Source: Alcaligenaceae bacterium
Lineage (GTDB): Bacteria > Pseudomonadota > Gammaproteobacteria > Burkholderiales > Burkholderiaceae
Assembly (NCBI GenBank): GCA_947372575.1
Contig: CANBUF010000001.1
Coordinates: 1-26,876, forward strand
Reading direction: 5' to 3'
DNA length: 26,876 nt
Part shown: positions 22,900 to 26,876 of the stretch, piece after piece
How the letters are laid out: each line of letters starts with the position of its first letter
How positions within the stretch are numbered: the first letter of the stretch is position 1
Position numbers and translations under genes: made by a program
Notes under the pieces: generated by a model
What the model was told of the DNA's origin: nothing
The model's database searches: none
The model's input: only the letters and a program-made list of their open reading frames with translations

Positions 22900-23622
22900 T
22901 CATGTTTGAAGCATAACGTGCTTTATGTAGCGTTCGAGGTCTTCGAGCCTCTCAGGTGTGCCAACATCCACCCATTTTCCTGCGTGTAGGCTGCCTGATA
23001 TCAAGTTGCGTTCCATGGCCGTGCGCAACAGGGGGGCAAGTTTGGCTGGCTGACCAGCTGGCGTTTGTGCAAATAGTGCTGGTTGATAAATACCGATACC
23101 TGCAAAGGTTTGACGCGAGGCAGGTGGTTGCGCTGGTGTCGTCTCAGGTGTGTAGATCTTGCCGCTCGCTTGCAAGACAAAATCTCCCCCAGGATGATGA
23201 GCTGGATTCGGCACCATGAGGAGCCACCCAAGCTCAGCCTTGTTTTTCAGTTGTCCGGCAATCTCAATGGCCTGTGCCGGATCCCAGTCACACCAGATAT
23301 CGCCATTGATCACCAGAAAGGGCTCGGAGCCCAGTTGTGGAAGGGCCGTCGCGATTGCGCCCGCTGTTTCAAGTGCATGGGTTTCGGCTGAATAGCGAAT
23401 GTTCAGTCCAAAGGCTGAGCCATCGCCCAGACGCGACACAAGCATGTCGCCCAGCCAGGCGTGATTGATCACCACCTCGCGTATGCCGGCCTGGGCGAGC
23501 CGCTCGAGATGCCAGACGATCAGGGGTTTGTCAGCAACGGGAATCAGGGGCTTGGGCATGGAGTCGGTCAGCGGGCGCATGCGTTCGCCCCGACCCGCGG
23601 CCAGAATCATGGCCTGGATCAA
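22900..23622 (-). CDS. murU: N-acetylmuramate-1-phosphate uridylyltransferase
   Basis: This nucleotidyltransferase has 240 residues. It makes UDP-MurNAc from MurNAc-1-phosphate in the peptidoglycan recycling route that bypasses MurA. The signature is AMILAAGRGERMRPLTDSMPKPLIPVADKPLI at the N-terminus, with the metal-binding Asp in LVINGDIWCDWD and a VDVGTPERLEDLERY end. Its start overlaps the stop of the upstream amgK gene by four bases (ATGA), a pairing known from Pseudomonas AmgK-MurU. The neighbour is the main reason for choosing MurU over other sugar-nucleotide pyrophosphorylases (such as RmlA-like or mannose-1-phosphate enzymes). Confidence 0.88.
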   Translation of the reverse strand: MIQAMILAAGRGERMRPLTDSMPKPLIPVADKPLIVWHLERLAQAGIREVVINHAWLGDMLVSRLGDGSAFGLNIRYSAETHALETAGAIATALPQLGSEPFLVINGDIWCDWDPAQAIEIAGQLKNKAELGWLLMVPNPAHHPGGDFVLQASGKIYTPETTPAQPPASRQTFAGIGIYQPALFAQTPAGQPAKLAPLLRTAMERNLISGSLHAGKWVDVGTPERLEDLERYIKHVMLQT

Positions 23623-24662
23623 AACGTATACCCCACCTTTGCCTGGATGTTGTCCAGGCGATCGAGCACCCGGAGCAGGGGTTTGAGTGCGATGTAACGG
23701 CCTGCCACCTGGCGGACGTATTGATTGACGCGTGGAATGTGGTTCAGGTAGGCGGCTTTACCATCCCGGTGGTTGAGTCGGGCAAACACGCCCAGGATGC
23801 GTAAATTGCGCTGCAGACCCATCCACTCGTAATCGCGGTGAAAGTCGGCAAAATCATCGGGTACGGGTAGTCCCTGCTTGCGGGCCTGCTCCCAGTAGCG
23901 AATGGCCCAGTCCAGTTGCTGCGGTTCTTCCCAGGTGGTGCGTGCATCCATCACCAGCGAGGCCAGGTCATAGGAAATCGGACCGGCGACGGCATCCTGA
24001 AAGTCAAGAATGCCTGGGTTAATGCCATGTTGTGGCTCTGTGCACACCATCAGGTTCGGAGAATGAAAATCGCGGTGTACCAGCACGACAGGCTGTTTAA
24101 CATTGTGGGCGATCAGGGTGTCAAAGACGCCATTGAGCAATTGCATCGTGGCCTCATCGAGTGGAGCCTGGCAATGGGTGGCCGCATACCACTGTGGAAA
24201 TAACGCAAGCTCATCCTTGAGTCGCAGGGCGTCATAGGCTGGCAGACCCTGGTGGCTAGCGGTCTGCATCTGTACCAGAGCCGACAGCGCATCCCGATAC
24301 AGCGCTTGCAGGGTTGATTCATCGATGCCTTGCTGGATACGCTCGTAATAGGTGGTGGGCCCCAAGTCGGTCAGCAGTAAAAAGCCTTGCTCGAGATCCT
24401 GAGCCTGAATGTGCGGGACATTCAACCCTACCGCGGCCAGACGCTTGGAAACATCGATAAAAGGTTTGCAATCCTCGGTTTTTGGGGGCGCATCCATGAC
24501 AACGTAGGTCGTCGCAGGGGAGTTGATTCTGAAATAACGCCTGAAACTCGCGTCGCTTGAGGCAGGTCTGAGCGTGTTGTGTTGCAAGTTAAGTGCTTCA
24601 GGCAGCGATTCCAGCCAGGTCAGCAGGGCGGCGAGGCGCGCATCCAGGAGGGGAGTTTGCAT
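23619..24662 (-). CDS. amgK: N-acetylmuramate/N-acetylglucosamine anomeric kinase
   Basis: This aminoglycoside-phosphotransferase-fold kinase has 347 residues. AmgK phosphorylates the anomeric position of MurNAc and GlcNAc released during peptidoglycan turnover. The catalytic loop is VLVHRDFHSPNLMV and the metal motif is GILDFQDAVAGP; the nucleotide region is SSDASFRRYFRI near residues 35-46. It is directly followed by murU with a 4-bp overlap and is divergent from lptD, the order seen in many beta- and gammaproteobacteria. The pathway can confer lower dependence on MurA and so intrinsic fosfomycin tolerance; here this is inference from homology. Confidence 0.88.
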   Translation of the reverse strand: MQTPLLDARLAALLTWLESLPEALNLQHNTLRPASSDASFRRYFRINSPATTYVVMDAPPKTEDCKPFIDVSKRLAAVGLNVPHIQAQDLEQGFLLLTDLGPTTYYERIQQGIDESTLQALYRDALSALVQMQTASHQGLPAYDALRLKDELALFPQWYAATHCQAPLDEATMQLLNGVFDTLIAHNVKQPVVLVHRDFHSPNLMVCTEPQHGINPGILDFQDAVAGPISYDLASLVMDARTTWEEPQQLDWAIRYWEQARKQGLPVPDDFADFHRDYEWMGLQRNLRILGVFARLNHRDGKAAYLNHIPRVNQYVRQVAGRYIALKPLLRVLDRLDNIQAKVGYTF

Positions 24663-24838
24663 GATAAATCCGACTAAAAAAAGGCTATTTCAGGGAGGAG
24701 CGTAATAGATACAAGGGCTTCTGACTAAATGCGTCGAGCTTGCCTATAATACCGGTTGCATGCATCTTTTATTTTGTCCTGCTCGGGACGGGGTGCGTTT
24801 TTGCTTGAACACTCAGCATTAAGGCTTTTTTACTGAAC
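24663..24838. other. Divergent spacer between amgK and lptD
   Basis: This 176-bp region holds the outward-facing control signals. TATAAT at 24745-24750 faces lptD. No hairpin with a T-tract is visible. A ribosome site for amgK is weak (CGGA about 7 nt upstream of its ATG). Confidence 0.5.
24721..24750 (+). promoter_or_regulatory. Putative sigma-70 promoter for lptD
   Basis: A perfect -10 TATAAT is at 24745-24750. A partial -35 CTGACT (4 of 6 to TTGACA) is at 24721-24726, with an 18-bp spacer. Start would be near 24757, leaving a leader of about 80 nt. A better -35 is not visible. Confidence 0.45.
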
Positions 24839-26876
24839 GTGCGTATCTTTTTTTGGCTGTTGCTTCTGCTGGGTCCGGGTTTTGCGACAGTTCAGGCGCA
24901 AGACGCGTCTGCGTCTGCGTCCGACAGTTCTGCTGCACCGGCACTCCTGGTGCCAGGTCTAAAAGTCTCTCCCGCGCTGACCCGTCCCAACACACCAGAT
25001 AAACAGATGCCTGCATTCCTTGAGGCTAGGGACATGCGCGGTGACGGCGAAAATAACGTAGTGTTGCGCGGCAATGCCTCGGTCCGGCGCCAGGATGCTG
25101 TGATCAAGGCAAACATCATCAATTACAACCAGCGGGTTGGGGTGATGGATGCCCAAGGCGATGCACGACTCATTCGTGACGGCAATATCGTCTCTGGCAC
25201 CAGTATCACCTACAACACTGAGGATGGCACGGCGAGTATTGATCAGCCAAATTTCTGGCTCGATAGCGGGGGTGCTGGGGTGGGATCCTGGGCGGATGTC
25301 TTTAACCGTAACCAGATGAGCTTGACGGATGTGACCTATAGCGGGTGTCCATGTCCGAACCCTTCCTGGTATATCGAATCCGAAAAGCTGGATCTCGACT
25401 TTGCCGAAAACGAAGGGGTGGCCACGAACGGCGTGCTGTATTTTAAGGACGTCCCGATCCTCGCCTCTCCATACCTGACGTTTCCGCTAAAAAAAGAGCG
25501 TAAATCCGGCTTCTTGTTGCCAACCTTTGGTTCAACAACCAATACCGGTGCGGATTTCACACAGCCCTATTATTTTAACCTGGCACCTAATTACGACATG
25601 ACCTTGCAGGAGCGAGCGATGTCCAAGCACGGGTTACAGCTGGGTGACGAATTCCGATACGTGGGTGAAACCTACTCTGGCTATATGGCCGGTACGTACC
25701 TGAACAAGGACATTACAACGGGTACAGACCGCTGGCTATACAGCGCCTCACACATGCAGCAATTTGGTAAAGGCTTTTATGGCTTTTATAGTCTGAATGG
25801 CGTTTCGGACGATAACTATTTCCAGGATTTTGCGAGTATTGCTGTCAATCAGGCCAACACGGCCTTTTTACCCAAAATGGCCAGTCTTGGCTGGTCCGAC
25901 CAGTATTGGCAGACCAGTCTGACGATGCTGACTTTCCAGACCATTGTTCCGTCTGGTACGACAGTGATCCCGCAATACAACAAGGTACCGGAATATGCGC
26001 TGAACGGTGCGCGATTTGACTATGGTGGTTTTGATTTCCAGACACAGAACACCATAACTCAATTCCAGATGCCACTTGATCAACGCTTTGCGCTAGGTCC
26101 CGATGGGTCATTGCGCTGGAAACCCGATGGCACGCGCGCGGCGTCCTATTCCTCCATCTCATATCCGATCGTGCAACCTGGCTGGTTTGTCACACCTAAA
26201 GTCGCGCTGAGTCTCTCGCAATATCAGACGCAATGGTATGGCCTGGAGAACTTTTTAGGCTATGGCGGGCAGCCTGATGTTTCGCGTGCCTTACCGATCA
26301 TGTCGGTGGATTCGGGCATGACCTTTGATCGGGAGACGACGTTTTTTGGTAAGCCTTCGCTGCAGACCATCGAGCCACGCGCCTACTATCTGCGAGTACC
26401 GTACCGTGACCAGTCCCAGATCCCTGTCTATGACACCACGCTTGCCGATTTGAATTTTTCTTCTATCTTTCAAGAAAACATCTTCGCCGGTAACGATCGT
26501 ATCAGTAACGCGAACCAGGTGACTCTCGCGATGACGACCCGCTGGCTGGATGCGGAGACTGGTTTTGAAAGGCTGAGTCTGGGGCTGGCCCAGCAGTTCT
26601 ACTTCGAAGACCAGCTTGTGACTTTGCCGGGTGAGATTCCGCGTACCGATACGCGTTCGCTCTATTTGCTCGGTGCGAACGCAGCCCTGACAGATACAAC
26701 GAACACCACCGCAACGCTTCAGTACAATCCCTACACGACGCAGTGGGATCGTATGCAGCTTGTCATGCGTTGGCGCCCCCAGCGTCTGGCGATGATGTCG
26801 GTCTCGTATCGCTATCAGATCAATCCACCTCCTGATGCGATTTACCAGACCCCCGGACAGAACCAGGTGAGCGCTG
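24839..26876 (+). CDS. lptD: LPS-assembly outer membrane protein LptD, 3' truncated by window edge
   Basis: This outer-membrane barrel inserts LPS into the outer leaflet, together with LptE. The frame is open from a GTG at 24839 to the window end (679 codons), so the C-terminal barrel strands are missing. GTG is the only good start after the in-frame stop at 24806, and the signal peptide fits at once: RIFFWLLLLLGPGFATVQA with a cut before QDAS (residue 21). An OstA/LptA-like periplasmic domain (about 50-180) contains repeated strands such as VVLRGNASVRRQDAVIKANI. The conserved barrel entrance follows: YSGCPCPNPSWYIESEKLDLD and DVPILASPYLTFPLKKERKSGFLLPTFG. One cysteine pair (CPC) is visible; the C-terminal cysteines for the disulfides would be outside. 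There is a weak ribosome site. Confidence 0.95.
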   Translation, partial: MRIFFWLLLLLGPGFATVQAQDASASASDSSAAPALLVPGLKVSPALTRPNTPDKQMPAFLEARDMRGDGENNVVLRGNASVRRQDAVIKANIINYNQRVGVMDAQGDARLIRDGNIVSGTSITYNTEDGTASIDQPNFWLDSGGAGVGSWADVFNRNQMSLTDVTYSGCPCPNPSWYIESEKLDLDFAENEGVATNGVLYFKDVPILASPYLTFPLKKERKSGFLLPTFGSTTNTGADFTQPYYFNLAPNYDMTLQERAMSKHGLQLGDEFRYVGETYSGYMAGTYLNKDITTGTDRWLYSASHMQQFGKGFYGFYSLNGVSDDNYFQDFASIAVNQANTAFLPKMASLGWSDQYWQTSLTMLTFQTIVPSGTTVIPQYNKVPEYALNGARFDYGGFDFQTQNTITQFQMPLDQRFALGPDGSLRWKPDGTRAASYSSISYPIVQPGWFVTPKVALSLSQYQTQWYGLENFLGYGGQPDVSRALPIMSVDSGMTFDRETTFFGKPSLQTIEPRAYYLRVPYRDQSQIPVYDTTLADLNFSSIFQENIFAGNDRISNANQVTLAMTTRWLDAETGFERLSLGLAQQFYFEDQLVTLPGEIPRTDTRSLYLLGANAALTDTTNTTATLQYNPYTTQWDRMQLVMRWRPQRLAMMSVSYRYQINPPPDAIYQTPGQNQVSA

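Overview
The window reads as ordinary bacterial chromosome from a betaproteobacterium, most likely Burkholderiales and probably the Alcaligenaceae side. Grounds for this are two Bug-type (tripartite tricarboxylate transporter) periplasmic binding proteins, a DUF6776-type Burkholderiales protein, the amgK-murU pair divergent from lptD, and the gene order of the nitrate operon. Base composition looks moderate (a little over 50% GC by eye). This placement is inference; no rRNA or tRNA is present. I see no insertion sequence, phage gene, CRISPR array or toxin-antitoxin pair.

Layout. (1) 2-898: 3' part of a Bug-type binding protein on the + strand, converging on the next block through a hairpin that covers both stop codons. 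(2) 918-10850, minus strand: a tight eight-gene nitrate assimilation operon, nrtA-nrtB-nrtD-nirB-nirD-nasA-ybiB(trpD2-like)-cbiX. It carries nitrate import, nitrate reduction, nitrite reduction, and a small chelatase suited to making siroheme for NirB. Upstream is a very good sigma-54 promoter (10896-10911) with NtrC-like half-sites about 115-170 bp further upstream, so nitrogen-limitation control by NtrC is the natural reading. (3) 11219-14792: a small catabolic locus. A Bug binding protein, a LigI-like amidohydrolase and a carboxymuconolactone-decarboxylase-like protein lie on the minus strand. A DHDPS-superfamily lyase or dehydratase that lacks the canonical Tyr and Thr residues is divergent on the plus strand. 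The substrate is unknown. (4) 14801-14963: about four copies of a 43-44 bp intergenic tandem repeat.

(5) 14991-19649, minus strand: a four-gene envelope cassette of GT39 (ArnT-like) transferase, LPG_synthase_TM/UPF0104 membrane protein, GT9 heptosyltransferase-like protein without the catalytic Asp, and PAP2 lipid phosphatase. This is the most likely place for an undescribed pathway, probably lipid-linked sugar transfer onto an envelope acceptor. (6) 19729-22122: aspartase (aspA) and a divergent SDR dehydrogenase, with a 44-bp dyad in the aspA upstream region. (7) 22124-24662, minus strand: a DUF6776-like membrane protein, then murU and amgK (peptidoglycan sugar recycling). Divergent from amgK is lptD (LPS assembly), which runs off the right edge.

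Genes in block 2 form one physiological unit. Blocks 3 and 5 are coherent in context, but their substrates cannot be read from sequence. Single-residue losses in three enzyme families (the DHDPS-like protein, the LigI-like protein and GT9) are the most concrete unusual observations.
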